Below, piece after piece: positions 1-6,285 of a stretch of DNA of 10,394 nucleotides. Numbering within the stretch: position 1 is the first letter of the stretch; each line of letters starts with the position of its first letter. The notes below the pieces were generated by a model. The model made no database searches, was not told the origin of the DNA, and saw only the letters and a list, made by a program, of their open reading frames with translations. Source of the stretch: Desulfuromonadales bacterium (GTDB lineage: Bacteria > Desulfobacterota > Desulfuromonadia > Desulfuromonadales > UBA2294); the NCBI GenBank assembly GCA_030591795.1, contig JAUVAJ010000026.1:1-10394 (forward strand). Direction: 5' to 3'. The position numbers and the translations under genes are program-made.

Positions 1-416
1 GGCTGCTTGAAGGTAAAGAGGGTGTTAAACCTGACTCCCAGAAATGTATAGATATCTCTGCGGCCGCTGCACTTAAAGAAATGATCCTGCCTGGTGTGGT
101 AGCTGTTACCGCTCCGGTTGCGGTCGGTTTTATCTTGGGCGCTGAGTCGCTCGGTGGCATGCTCGCCGGTGCTACTGTGGCGGGTGTTCTGCTGGCATTG
201 ATGATGTCCAACGGTGGCGGCGCCTGGGACAATGCCAAGAAATTCATCGAGCAAGGCAAGATTGACGGCGAAAAGAAGGGCGGCATAGCTCATGAAGCTG
301 CTGTTATTGGCGACACCGTTGGCGACCCGTTCAAAGATACATCGGGTCCGGCCATGAACATCCTGATCAAACTGATGAGTGTTGTCGCGCTGGTTATTGC
401 ACCTTTGTTGACCTGA
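1..416 (+). CDS. hppA: Membrane-bound proton/sodium-translocating pyrophosphatase, C-terminal part
   Basis: This enzyme hydrolyses pyrophosphate at the cytoplasmic membrane and uses the energy to pump H+ or Na+. Only the last 137 codons are present; the frame is open from base 3, so the gene starts upstream of the window and the ATG at 81 is internal. Diagnostic family signatures are visible: [14 protein letters not shown], followed by the acidic motif [17 protein letters not shown] that binds the Mg-pyrophosphate substrate, and a final hydrophobic helix ([16 protein letters not shown]) ending at TGA 414-416. Two further hydrophobic stretches (about bases 87-147 and 150-210) are membrane helices. 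The residues that separate Na+ from H+ pumps and K+-dependent from K+-independent types lie upstream, so ion specificity cannot be decided here. A strong terminator follows directly. Confidence 0.95.
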   Translation, partial: LLEGKEGVKPDSQKCIDISAAAALKEMILPGVVAVTAPVAVGFILGAESLGGMLAGATVAGVLLALMMSNGGGAWDNAKKFIEQGKIDGEKKGGIAHEAAVIGDTVGDPFKDTSGPAMNILIKLMSVVALVIAPLLT

Positions 417-440
417 TTTTTTTCAGTTATATTTATGATC

Positions 441-478
441 CCGGTAGCCGGAGCTTCTGCTCCGGCTACCGGCGTTTT
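441..478 (+). terminator. Rho-independent terminator after hppA
   Basis: A perfect 14-bp inverted repeat (441-454 with 459-472, CCGGTAGCCGGAGC and its complement) encloses the 4-base loop TTCT and is followed by CGTTTT. It ends the pyrophosphatase transcript and separates it from ychF 22 bases downstream. The T tract is short, but the stem is long and GC-rich. Confidence 0.85.
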
Positions 479-499
479 AACGAGTAAAAGAGGTTTTTT

Positions 500-1594
500 A
501 TGGCACTGCAGTGTGGCATCGTTGGGCTGCCGAATGTTGGCAAATCAACCATTTTCAATGCTTTGACAAATGCCGGCGCCGAGTCGGCCAACTATCCGTT
601 CTGTACTATCGATCCGAATGTCGGCGTGGTTGCAGTGCCGGATACGCGGCTAGATGCTTTGGCAAAGATTGTCAACCCGCAACAGGTGCTGCCGACCACA
701 ATGGAGTTTCTCGACATTGCCGGCCTGGTCAGCGGTGCCAGTAAAGGTGAAGGTCTGGGTAATCAATTCCTCGGCCATATCCGTTCGGTTGATGCGATTG
801 TACAGGTCGTCCGTTGCTTCGAAGATGACAACGTTGTCCACGTACACGGCAAGGTCGATCCGCTCGGTGATATTGACGTAATCGAAACGGAGCTCGGCCT
901 GGCTGATCTCGATTCGATTGACAAGCGTATCCTGCGGATTCAAAAACAGGCCAAGAGCGGTGACAAAGAGATGCAAGCGCTGCTCGAAACACTGCTCAAG
1001 GTGCAGGCCGGGGTAAATGACGGTCTGCCTGTGCGTAGACTTGACCTGTCATCTGAAGAAAGAAAAAGATTTCAGGATCTGCAACTGTTGACTGCCAAGC
1101 CGATTCTTTTTGTGGCCAATGTCTCCGAAGATGACCTGCAAGGCGAACACCCCTTTGTAAGCCAGGTGCGGGAACGTGCCGCTGCTGAAGGGGCTGGATT
1201 GCTGATCATTTGCGGTAAGATCGAGGCAGAAATTGCTGAGTTGCCGGCTGACGAAAAGTTGGAATTCCTCGCCGATCTCGGCCTTGAACAGTCAGGGCTC
1301 GACCGGCTGATTAATTCCGCCTATACGCTACTTGGCTTGTTCACTTACTTTACGGCCGGGGTGAAAGAGGTTAGAGCCTGGACCGTGCGTAAGGGGAGTT
1401 GTGCACCGGCAGCGGCCGGAGTCATCCATACTGACTTTGAAAAAGGTTTCATTCGTGCCGAGGTTACTGCGTACGATGATTATATTTCATGCGGTGGCGA
1501 GTCCGGAGCCAAAGAGAAGGGGCGTTTGCGCCTTGAAGGCAAAGAATATGTTGTGCAGGACGGTGACGTTATGCACTTTAGATTTAACGTTTAA
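500..1594 (+). CDS. ychF: YchF/OLA1-family translation-associated ATPase
   Basis: A cytoplasmic Obg-related P-loop NTPase that binds ribosomes and, unusually for its class, prefers ATP to GTP; in other bacteria it is tied to translation and stress responses. The 364-aa length is typical. Visible motifs are the G1 loop GLPNVGKST (9-17), G2 region PFCTIDPN (33-40), G3 DIAGL (72-76) with the downstream [13 protein letters not shown], and the altered G4 motif NVSE (207-210) in place of NKxD, which marks the ATP-preferring YchF type. A helical coiled insertion lies around 130-200, and a TGS domain at about 277-364 ends in [11 protein letters not shown]. An AGAGG SD sits 7 bases before the ATG. The gene stands between the hppA terminator and the rpsF leader. 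A TTGACC (408-413)/TATATT (428-433) pair upstream could be its promoter, but the 14-base spacing is poor. Confidence 0.97.
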   Translation: MALQCGIVGLPNVGKSTIFNALTNAGAESANYPFCTIDPNVGVVAVPDTRLDALAKIVNPQQVLPTTMEFLDIAGLVSGASKGEGLGNQFLGHIRSVDAIVQVVRCFEDDNVVHVHGKVDPLGDIDVIETELGLADLDSIDKRILRIQKQAKSGDKEMQALLETLLKVQAGVNDGLPVRRLDLSSEERKRFQDLQLLTAKPILFVANVSEDDLQGEHPFVSQVRERAAAEGAGLLIICGKIEAEIAELPADEKLEFLADLGLEQSGLDRLINSAYTLLGLFTYFTAGVKEVRAWTVRKGSCAPAAAGVIHTDFEKGFIRAEVTAYDDYISCGGESGAKEKGRLRLEGKEYVVQDGDVMHFRFNV

Positions 1595-1599
1595 AGTAA

Positions 1600-1628
1600 T
1601 TGCATTTGGCACGTTGTTGTGCTAAATA
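1600..1628 (+). promoter_or_regulatory. Possible sigma70-type promoter for the rpsF operon
   Basis: TTGCAT (1600-1605) and TAAATA (1623-1628) are separated by 17 bases, with TGC directly before the -10 hexamer as in extended -10 promoters. Each hexamer is only a partial match to consensus. It lies just after the ychF stop and just upstream of the structured rpsF leader, where the operon promoter would be expected. Read-through from ychF is the alternative. Confidence 0.35.
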
Positions 1629-1641
1629 TTGCGTTTTCGCT

Positions 1642-1708
1642 GACAGGTCGTCGCAACCTGTCCGCTCCTTGCTCCGGAATGTCCGGGGCTGCTAACCCGT
1701 AAGGAGGT
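1642..1708 (+). promoter_or_regulatory. Structured rpsF leader able to mask the ribosome binding site (candidate S6:S18 regulatory RNA)
   Basis: The 5' leader contains a first hairpin (GACAGGT 1642-1648 with ACCTGTC 1656-1662, loop of 7), directly overlapped by a CCG triplet (1662-1664). A second element pairs CTCCTTGC (1665-1672) with GTAAGGAG (1699-1706), eight pairs including one G-U, burying the SD AAGGAGGT (1701-1708). Inside it lies a small hairpin CCGGA/TCCGG (1674-1678 with 1682-1686). In several bacteria the S6:S18 complex binds an mRNA structure with an exposed CCG upstream of rpsF and represses its own synthesis; placement and masking logic fit that, but I cannot confirm the consensus fold by eye. 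An alternative helix CGGG/CCCG (1684-1687 with 1696-1699) competes with it. Confidence 0.5.
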
Positions 1709-1711
1709 CCA

Positions 1712-2239
1712 ATGCGTACCTACGAAACTATTTTCATTATCCATCCTGATGTCGCGGCAGATGCTTACACTGAAGTCGTCGACAAGTACAAAGGTATCCT
1801 GAGCGATCTGGATGCTGAGATGATCGCTGTCGAGGAGTGGGGCAACCGCAAGCTCGCGTATCTGGTGCAGAAACAGAAGCGTGGTAGCTTCGTTCTGTTT
1901 GCCTATAACGGCAAGCCGGATGGGATTCGTGAGCTTGAGCGTCGTTTCCGTATCGACGACAAAATCATTAAATTCATGACCGTTCTTCTCGAAGAGGGTT
2001 ACAAGCCGTCCGGATTTGTCTCAACTGCGCCTGCCGCGACTACAGAAGCTGCGACTGCTGCGACTGCTGAGCCGGTCAAAGAGACCGCTCCTGCCGCGAC
2101 TGCCGAGCCAGCTAAGGAGACTGCTCCTGCTGCGACTGCTGAATCCACTCCAGCCGTTGCACCGACAGAAGAGGCCGCCCCTGCACCGGCAGAACAGCCA
2201 GCTGCAGATGAGGCACCGGTCAAAAAGACTGAAGAATAA
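1712..2239 (+). CDS. rpsF: 30S ribosomal protein bS6 with long Ala/Pro/Thr/Glu C-terminal tail
   Basis: Small-subunit protein that pairs with bS18 on the central domain of 16S rRNA. Residues 1-100 form the normal ferredoxin-like bS6 fold: MRTYETIFIIHP, the EWGNRKLAYLVQKQKRGSF stretch (42-60) and RFRIDDKIIKFMTVLL (78-93). Family members are usually about 95-140 aa; this one is 175 because residues 104-175 form a low-complexity tail rich in A, P, T and E with a 12-residue tandem repeat and a charged end VKKTEE. The ATG follows an excellent SD, AAGGAGGT. It is the first gene of the rpsF-rpsR-DUF2232-rplI-dnaB cluster and 39 bases separate it from rpsR; no ssb or priB lies between them, unlike Firmicutes or enterobacteria. 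Confidence 0.97.
   Translation: MRTYETIFIIHPDVAADAYTEVVDKYKGILSDLDAEMIAVEEWGNRKLAYLVQKQKRGSFVLFAYNGKPDGIRELERRFRIDDKIIKFMTVLLEEGYKPSGFVSTAPAATTEAATAATAEPVKETAPAATAEPAKETAPAATAESTPAVAPTEEAAPAPAEQPAADEAPVKKTEE
2063..2161 (+). repeat. 36-bp tandem repeat coding for the bS6 tail
   Basis: Two 36-base units, 2063-2098 and 2099-2134, encode TAEPVKETAPAA and TAEPAKETAPAA, and a third degenerate partial unit begins at 2135 (TAESTPAV). The units differ mainly at third codon positions plus the V/A change. The repeat is in frame, so copy-number changes would lengthen or shorten the tail without breaking rpsF. Confidence 0.85.
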
Positions 2240-2278
2240 GGTTGTAAACACTTAATACTATTTTCGGAGGAATTCGAT

Positions 2279-2524
2279 ATGGCTTTTCAACCACGTCGTC
2301 GTTTTACCCGTCGTAAGGGCTGTCGGTTTTGTATTGACAAGACCCCGATTGATTACAAAGAAGTCCGGAGTCTGCGTTACTTTCTTTCAGAGCGCGGCAA
2401 AATTATTCCGCGGCGTATTTCCGGGAACTGTGCCGAGCACCAGCGCAAAGTGACCGAGGCTATCAAGCGGGCACGTAATATCGCTCTGCTGCCGTTTACG
2501 GCTAGCCACCAGCTCAACAAGTAA
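2279..2524 (+). CDS. rpsR: 30S ribosomal protein bS18, zinc-binding type
   Basis: Small-subunit protein that binds 16S rRNA as a heterodimer with bS6, encoded just upstream. The 81-aa sequence has the basic N-terminus ([10 protein letters not shown]), the conserved core [19 protein letters not shown] and the basic C-terminal helix [20 protein letters not shown]. Cys15-x2-Cys18 and Cys51-x2-His54 form a complete CCCH set, the zinc-binding form of bS18; many bacteria carry zinc-free paralogues lacking these residues. The ATG follows CGGAGG with an 8-base spacer. The next gene's SD overlaps the rpsR stop codon, so the two are probably translationally linked. Confidence 0.97.
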   Translation: MAFQPRRRFTRRKGCRFCIDKTPIDYKEVRSLRYFLSERGKIIPRRISGNCAEHQRKVTEAIKRARNIALLPFTASHQLNK

Positions 2525-2534
2525 GGAACATGAT

Positions 2535-3479
2535 ATGCCGACGCCTCCGGGAGTCGCTTTTCCCCAGAGGCTGATTGCTTCTATCCTGGCCGCTGCAGCA
2601 ACCGTTGGTTTGGTTGTTTGCACAGAGCTGATGGGAGCCGTTGGCAGCTTGTTGTTTCTGGTTGTGTCTGTACCGGTCGGGTACGTGTGTATGCGATTTG
2701 GTGTTTATAGCGGCGTTGGCGCTCTGTTGCTGACTACGTTGACACTTTTCGGAATGTACGGCTCGACATTTAATCTGTTTGAATATGTTCTTTTGTCCGG
2801 AGTTCCATCGTTTGTTCTCCCCTTTCTTTTGTTGAAGGGGTGGCGATGGGATTGGGCTATAGCTTTGAGTGTGGCGGCCACTATGCTCCTAGCAGTTGTA
2901 GTGGCAGAACTTGGACCTACGGTCTCTGTTCTTGCTGAGTACAACGTTGAGTCGCAGATGACTATGGTCCGGGATATATTGCCGGACAATGATGCTCTGA
3001 CGGCTGAACAGCAGCGTGATCTTCGCCAGGCCGTCGCAAAAATGGAAGTCATGTTGCATCAGACTTATGTGGCGAGTGTCGTGATCGGAGTTGCCGTAAT
3101 CGCGTTGCTGCAAGTCTGGATACTTTCGCTTCTAGCCGGGCGTCATTACTCGTTGCCAGGTGATTCTTTTATCTCCTGGAAGGCGCCTGAACTCATGGTT
3201 TGGGGTCTTATCGGAGCAGGGGCTCTGTACTTTGTAGCGGATGGCTTGTTGGGGCAGATCGCTCTTAATGTGTTGATTGTTTTGCTTCTGGTCTATTATG
3301 TACAGGGGTTGGCGATCATTACCGAAATATTTGAACGTAGGCAATTCCCGACATTCTTGCGGGTCTTGGGTTACATGATGGCATTATTTTTCTATACTCC
3401 GGCACCAATTATTGTGACCGGTATCGGGGTCTTCGATCTCTGGATCGATTTCAGAAAGAAACGTATAAAAGGGAATTAG
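2535..3479 (+). CDS. DUF2232 (YybS-like) polytopic membrane protein
   Basis: A 314-aa integral membrane protein of unknown function. I recognise it as DUF2232/YybS-like from its position between rpsR and rplI and its hydrophobic pattern; B. subtilis yybS likewise lies near rplI and the replicative helicase gene. About eight or nine membrane segments are visible: roughly 12-31, 34-55, 59-75, 80-100, 106-125, 177-200, 217-236, 240-262 and 276-302. A hydrophilic segment (about 130-175) with a helix LTAEQQRDLRQAVAKMEVML is probably the main exposed loop, and the C-terminus DFRKKRIKGN is basic and so likely cytoplasmic. Its SD TAAGGA overlaps the rpsR stop, and rplI starts 24 bases after its stop, so it is co-expressed with ribosomal genes. 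Family assignment is fairly secure, function is not known. Confidence 0.8.
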   Translation: MPTPPGVAFPQRLIASILAAAATVGLVVCTELMGAVGSLLFLVVSVPVGYVCMRFGVYSGVGALLLTTLTLFGMYGSTFNLFEYVLLSGVPSFVLPFLLLKGWRWDWAIALSVAATMLLAVVVAELGPTVSVLAEYNVESQMTMVRDILPDNDALTAEQQRDLRQAVAKMEVMLHQTYVASVVIGVAVIALLQVWILSLLAGRHYSLPGDSFISWKAPELMVWGLIGAGALYFVADGLLGQIALNVLIVLLLVYYVQGLAIITEIFERRQFPTFLRVLGYMMALFFYTPAPIIVTGIGVFDLWIDFRKKRIKGN

Positions 3480-3503
3480 CCTTTTTGACGGAGGATTGAT
3501 ACG

Positions 3504-3959
3504 ATGGAAATTATCTTAATTGAAAATGTGGATGGACTCGGCAATATCGGCGAGATGGTCAATGTCAAGCCTGGTTATGCCCGCAACTACCTGCTGCCGC
3601 AGAAATTTGCAGTTGAAGCTAATCCGCGCAATGTTAAAGAATTTGAGCACCAGAAGCGAGAAGCTCAGCGTAAGCTCGAAAAGCGGACCCAGGCAGCTGA
3701 ATTGATCAAGAACAAGATCGAAGCTATCGCTTGTGTTGTAAGTCATCGAGCCAGCGAAGACGGTAAACTGTTCGGCAGCGTTACCAATATGGAACTGGCT
3801 GAGCAAATGACGGCTGCCGGTGTTGAGATTGATCGCAAAAAGATCGTTCTTGCCGAGCCGATCAAGTCTCTCGGCGAGCATGAGGTTCCGGTCAAGCTTG
3901 ACGCTGGTGTGGTTGCGACTCTGAAAGTTACGGTCGAAGCTTCGAGCGAAGAAGAATAA
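3504..3959 (+). CDS. rplI: 50S ribosomal protein bL9
   Basis: Large-subunit protein with an N-terminal rRNA-binding domain, a long connecting helix and a C-terminal domain. The 151-aa length is close to the usual 148-150. The N-terminal signature is intact: MEIILIENVDGLGNIGEMV followed by KPGYARNYLLPQKFA (about 22-36). The central charged helix spans about 41-75 (FEHQKREAQRKLEKRTQAAE). The C-terminal domain has EDGKLFGSVTNMELAEQM and EHEVPVKLDAGVVATLKVTV, with an acidic end SSEEE. The SD ACGGAGG lies about 9 bases before the ATG. It is followed by a structured spacer before dnaB. Confidence 0.97.
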   Translation: MEIILIENVDGLGNIGEMVNVKPGYARNYLLPQKFAVEANPRNVKEFEHQKREAQRKLEKRTQAAELIKNKIEAIACVVSHRASEDGKLFGSVTNMELAEQMTAAGVEIDRKKIVLAEPIKSLGEHEVPVKLDAGVVATLKVTVEASSEEE

Positions 3960-3962
3960 TCT

Positions 3963-5384
3963 GTGCCGGCACGGGGAGTCCTCCTCCCCGTTGCCGTTCT
4001 TTCCGGGGAGGTTACCATCGAGACGCCTTCGCATCGACTGCCACCACAGAGTCTTGAGGGAGAAATGTCTGTACTGGGCGGCGTTCTGTTAGAGAACGAG
4101 GCCCTGAATAAGGCCCTTGAGGTACTGCGTTCTGAAGACTTCTACCGGGAAAGTCACCGTAAAATCTTTAATGCCCTTATTATCCTGTTTGAAAAGGGTG
4201 AGCCGGCTGACCTTGTTACTCTGACTGCTGTTTTAGCCGATAATGGCGATCTGGAAGCCGTCGGTGGCAGCTCCTACCTGACAACTCTGGTTGACTACGT
4301 TCCAACCGCAGCAAACATCTCTTACTACGCCCGTCTGGTTAAAGAAAAATCTATAGCGCGCAGTCTGATTCGTGTCGCGACGGATATCGTCTCGCGTGGT
4401 TATGAAGGTGGTGGGGTTGAGGAAGATCTCGACTGGGCAGAGAAATCAATTTTCGACATTGCCGAGCAAAAAACCAAACGTTCCTATTATTCGACAAAAG
4501 AGATCCTCAAGGATACTTTCAAGACCATAGAAAGCTTGTATGATCGTAAAGAGCATGTAACCGGGGTGCCGACCGGATTTACCGAACTTGATCAGATGAC
4601 TGCCGGGCTTCAAAGTAGCGATCTGCTGATTTTGGCCGGGCGTCCCTCTATGGGGAAAACTGCATTTGCTCTTAATATAGTCGAATTTGCCGCTATTCAT
4701 AACGAAAAAAAGGTTCCAACTCTAATCTTTTCGCTGGAGATGGGTAAAGAGCAGTTGGTTCAGCGTATGCTCTGTTCTTTGTCCAAGGTCGATGCCGGCA
4801 GGTTGCGGACTGGCCACTTGGGAGATTCGGACTGGCCAAAGCTTACGACCGGGGCCGGTCTGCTCTCTGAGGCGCCTATCTATATTGATGACACTCCCGG
4901 TATTTCCGTGCTTGAGCTGCGGGCCAAGGCGAGACGTCTGAAAGTAGAAAAAAATCTCGGTCTGATCGTCATTGATTACTTACAGTTGATGCAGGGAAAC
5001 AACCCCGAAAGCCGACAACAGGAGATTTCCGATATCTCTCGTTCGCTTAAAGCGTTGGCCAAAGAGTTGAAGGTTCCGGTTGTTGCTCTTTCCCAGCTGA
5101 ACCGTTCCCTTGAAAGTCGCACCGACAAACGTCCGATGTTGTCTGACTTGCGTGAGTCAGGCGCGATTGAGCAGGATGCCGACGTTATCATGTTCGTCTA
5201 CCGGGAGGCGGTCTACTGTGAAGACTGTCGGAGTCGGGAAAAAACCTGCGACAAAGGGCATGACAAGGACGCAGAGATTATTGTCGGCAAGCAGCGTAAT
5301 GGCCCGATCGGTTTGGTCCACATGACTTTCCGTGGTGAGTTCACTCGTTTTGAAAATCAGAGTAAACGGCAGGACAGTTACTAA
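3963..5384 (+). CDS. dnaB: Replicative DNA helicase DnaB
   Basis: Hexameric helicase that unwinds DNA at the replication fork. Numbering here is from GTG 3963 (473 aa). The N-terminal primase-interacting domain begins at HRLPPQSLEGEMSVLGG (24-40). The RecA-like motor has Walker A GRPSMGKT (226-233), Walker B LIVIDYLQ (334-341), the ALSQLNRSLESR motif (375-386) with DLRESGAIEQDAD, and the arginine-finger stretch KQRNGP (443-448). An insertion carries Cys419, Cys422, Cys429 and His433. The start is uncertain: GTG 3963 is only 3 bases after rplI, has no good SD, and would add 18 residues unlike DnaB; ATG 4065 would cut the conserved N-terminus; ATC 4017 has a perfect SD and gives a normal 455-aa protein. 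It is the last gene of the ribosomal operon and is followed by a terminator. Confidence 0.95.
   Translation: MPARGVLLPVAVLSGEVTIETPSHRLPPQSLEGEMSVLGGVLLENEALNKALEVLRSEDFYRESHRKIFNALIILFEKGEPADLVTLTAVLADNGDLEAVGGSSYLTTLVDYVPTAANISYYARLVKEKSIARSLIRVATDIVSRGYEGGGVEEDLDWAEKSIFDIAEQKTKRSYYSTKEILKDTFKTIESLYDRKEHVTGVPTGFTELDQMTAGLQSSDLLILAGRPSMGKTAFALNIVEFAAIHNEKKVPTLIFSLEMGKEQLVQRMLCSLSKVDAGRLRTGHLGDSDWPKLTTGAGLLSEAPIYIDDTPGISVLELRAKARRLKVEKNLGLIVIDYLQLMQGNNPESRQQEISDISRSLKALAKELKVPVVALSQLNRSLESRTDKRPMLSDLRESGAIEQDADVIMFVYREAVYCEDCRSREKTCDKGHDKDAEIIVGKQRNGPIGLVHMTFRGEFTRFENQSKRQDSY
3968..4002 (+). promoter_or_regulatory. GC-rich hairpin in the rplI-dnaB spacer, possible attenuator
   Basis: GGCACGGGGAG (3968-3978) pairs with CTCCCCG(T)TGCC (3984-3995), an 11-bp stem with one bulged T and the 5-base loop TCCTC, followed by the weak T-rich tract GTTCTTT. 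It looks like a leaky intrinsic terminator between rplI and dnaB. Its 3' arm can alternatively pair with the dnaB SD, giving two exclusive folds. Confidence 0.55.
4005..4011 (+). promoter_or_regulatory. Strong SD (GGGGAGG) for dnaB, 5 bases before an ATC codon
   Basis: GGGGAGG at 4005-4011 is a near-ideal ribosome binding site. Five bases later, in the dnaB frame, comes ATC at 4017-4019; no ATG, GTG or TTG in the dnaB frame lies at suitable distance. CCTCCCCG (3983-3990) is perfectly complementary to 4004-4011 and could mask it. Confidence 0.6.
5217..5261 (+). other. Cys/His cluster (C-x2-C-x6-C-x3-H) in DnaB
   Basis: These codons give CEDCRSREKTCDKGH, placed between the FVYRE strand and AEIIVGKQRNGP. 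In many DnaB proteins this loop holds a tyrosine/asparagine-rich sequence without cysteines. The spacing is compatible with a small metal site or a redox-sensitive loop next to the arginine finger; I recall similar cysteine-containing loops in related deltaproteobacteria but cannot verify that here. Confidence 0.6.
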
Positions 5385-5411
5385 ACTAAAATCGGATAAG
5401 TTTTTAATCGG

Positions 5412-5447
5412 CGCCTTGTGATTCAGTCACAGGGCGTTTTTGTTTTT
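5412..5447 (+). terminator. Rho-independent terminator after dnaB
   Basis: CGCCTTGTGA (5412-5421) pairs with TCACAGGGCG (5427-5436), one G-U pair, loop TTCAG, followed by TTTTTGTTTTT. It ends the rpsF-dnaB operon. The 3' arm also holds the stop codon of the converging folA gene (5427-5429 on the minus strand). The minus-strand reading lacks a T tract, so it acts mainly for dnaB. Confidence 0.9.
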
Positions 5448-5909
5448 GCGGGTGAAGGTACAATGAATAAAGTCAGCGTAGTTTTGCCTTGTTGCCTCGT
5501 GCCACTCTGACAGGTCAAACGGAGGAAAGTGACAGTCGCCGGTGAAACTGTTTTTTACCCAGGAAATGTGTAGTACGTCTGCTAGCGGCAACGCCTGTCG
5601 ATATATCTCTGCGCCACCGATACAAAAAATATCCTTAGCCAAGCTTTGTGCCAGATCAATGCCTTCGGCAAAGCTGCTACAGATTGAAACTGCGTCAGTT
5701 GTTTTGAGTGTACGACTAATCACAATATTGTTGCGCTGTGGTAGAGCTTGTCCGATGCTCAGATAGGTTGATCGCCCCATCAGGACGGTGTTGTTGATGG
5801 TCTGTTGACGAAACAGTTGCAGGTCCTCCGGGAGAGACCATGGGAGGTGTCCCGCATTGCCGATCACACGGTCTTGGGTCATGGCGACGATTATGTGAAT
5901 AGCGGACAC
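5427..5909 (-). CDS. folA: Dihydrofolate reductase
   Basis: Reduces dihydrofolate to tetrahydrofolate with NADPH in the cytoplasm, supplying one-carbon cofactors for thymidylate, purine and methionine synthesis. At 160 aa it matches the chromosomal enzyme length. Visible motifs are the Met20-loop region MTQDRVIGNAGHLPWSLPED (10-29) with Trp24 and the catalytic acid Asp29, the NADPH-binding MGRSTYLSIG stretch (about 44-53), LPQRNNIVISRT, and the glycine pair in IFCIGGAEIYRQALPLAD. The start is GTG at 5909-5907 with GGAG about 7 bases upstream on the minus strand; the first ATG is codon 10, inside the first beta strand, and can be excluded. No thymidylate synthase gene is adjacent in the window. 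It converges with dnaB and diverges from the 79-aa gene at 6025. Confidence 0.95.
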   Translation of the reverse strand: MSAIHIIVAMTQDRVIGNAGHLPWSLPEDLQLFRQQTINNTVLMGRSTYLSIGQALPQRNNIVISRTLKTTDAVSICSSFAEGIDLAQSLAKDIFCIGGAEIYRQALPLADVLHISWVKNSFTGDCHFPPFDLSEWHEATRQNYADFIHCTFTRKNKNAL

Positions 5910-5960
5910 GATGGCTCTCCAGGCGTTAGAAGAAAATTAGATCAAATTGGTAGAATTTAA

Positions 5961-5988
5961 TTGAATAAGCTCTATTTTTAGGTATAAT
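5961..5988 (+). promoter_or_regulatory. Sigma70-type promoter for the 79-aa gene
   Basis: A perfect -10 TATAAT (5983-5988) lies 16 bases after TTGAAT (5961-5966, four of six matches to TTGACA) in a strongly AT-rich stretch. Transcription would start near 5995, about 30 bases before the ATG at 6025. Confidence 0.7.
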
Positions 5989-6024
5989 GATTAAAGTCAA
6001 TTAATTTAATACGAGGTGTAAGCT

Positions 6025-6264
6025 ATGTCGATTCAGGTTGTTTACAATAACGGCAATAAAGGCCAGGTGACAGCAGACATGCTCAATTATTTACTCGAAG
6101 CTGGAGATATCATCAGTTTCAAGCGTCGGGATGGTTGGATCAGGCCCGGTTGTGATAAAATTCGCGACCGAGATGCTTTGGTATTCAGTATCCCGGAACG
6201 CCGATCCTCGATGAATGTGCTACTAGACTCGAATGCGCCATTGCTTGTGAACGAATTACGCTAA
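6025..6264 (+). CDS. Small conserved-looking protein of unknown function (79 aa)
   Basis: I cannot assign a function. The protein is soluble, without signal peptide or membrane segment. It opens with a short strand (IQVVYNNGNKGQVT), then a predicted helix (ADMLNYLLEAG), then ISFKRRDGWIRPGCDKIR and later IPERRS. The pattern of a basic turn, a Gly-Trp and a later PERR resembles, from memory, small uncharacterised proteins found in Geobacter-type genomes. A single cysteine (Cys43) is present. Coding is supported by the SD GAGGT seven bases before the ATG, a good promoter and a terminator after the stop, making it a self-contained single-gene unit. It diverges from folA and converges on the NlpC/P60 gene. 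Confidence 0.8.
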   Translation: MSIQVVYNNGNKGQVTADMLNYLLEAGDIISFKRRDGWIRPGCDKIRDRDALVFSIPERRSSMNVLLDSNAPLLVNELR

Positions 6265-6285
6265 GTCAGTATCTCGCCAGTTGTT

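Noticed and set aside
81..416. A separate 111-aa gene starting at ATG 81
   Set aside because: The frame is open upstream to the window edge and the upstream residues continue the pyrophosphatase sequence, so this ATG is internal.
408..433. TTGACC/TATATT as the ychF promoter
   Set aside because: The hexamers are good but the 14-base spacer is too short, and the transcript would begin at the hppA terminator hairpin.
1999..2255. Several open frames on both strands over the rpsF tail (Leu/Arg-rich or Ala/Ser-rich)
   Set aside because: They are shadows produced by the low-complexity GCT/GCG/ACT repeats of the bS6 tail.
3516..4034. 172-codon open frame on the minus strand
   Set aside because: It lies antisense across rplI, which is an unmistakable ribosomal protein; the product matches nothing I recognise and has no SD of note.
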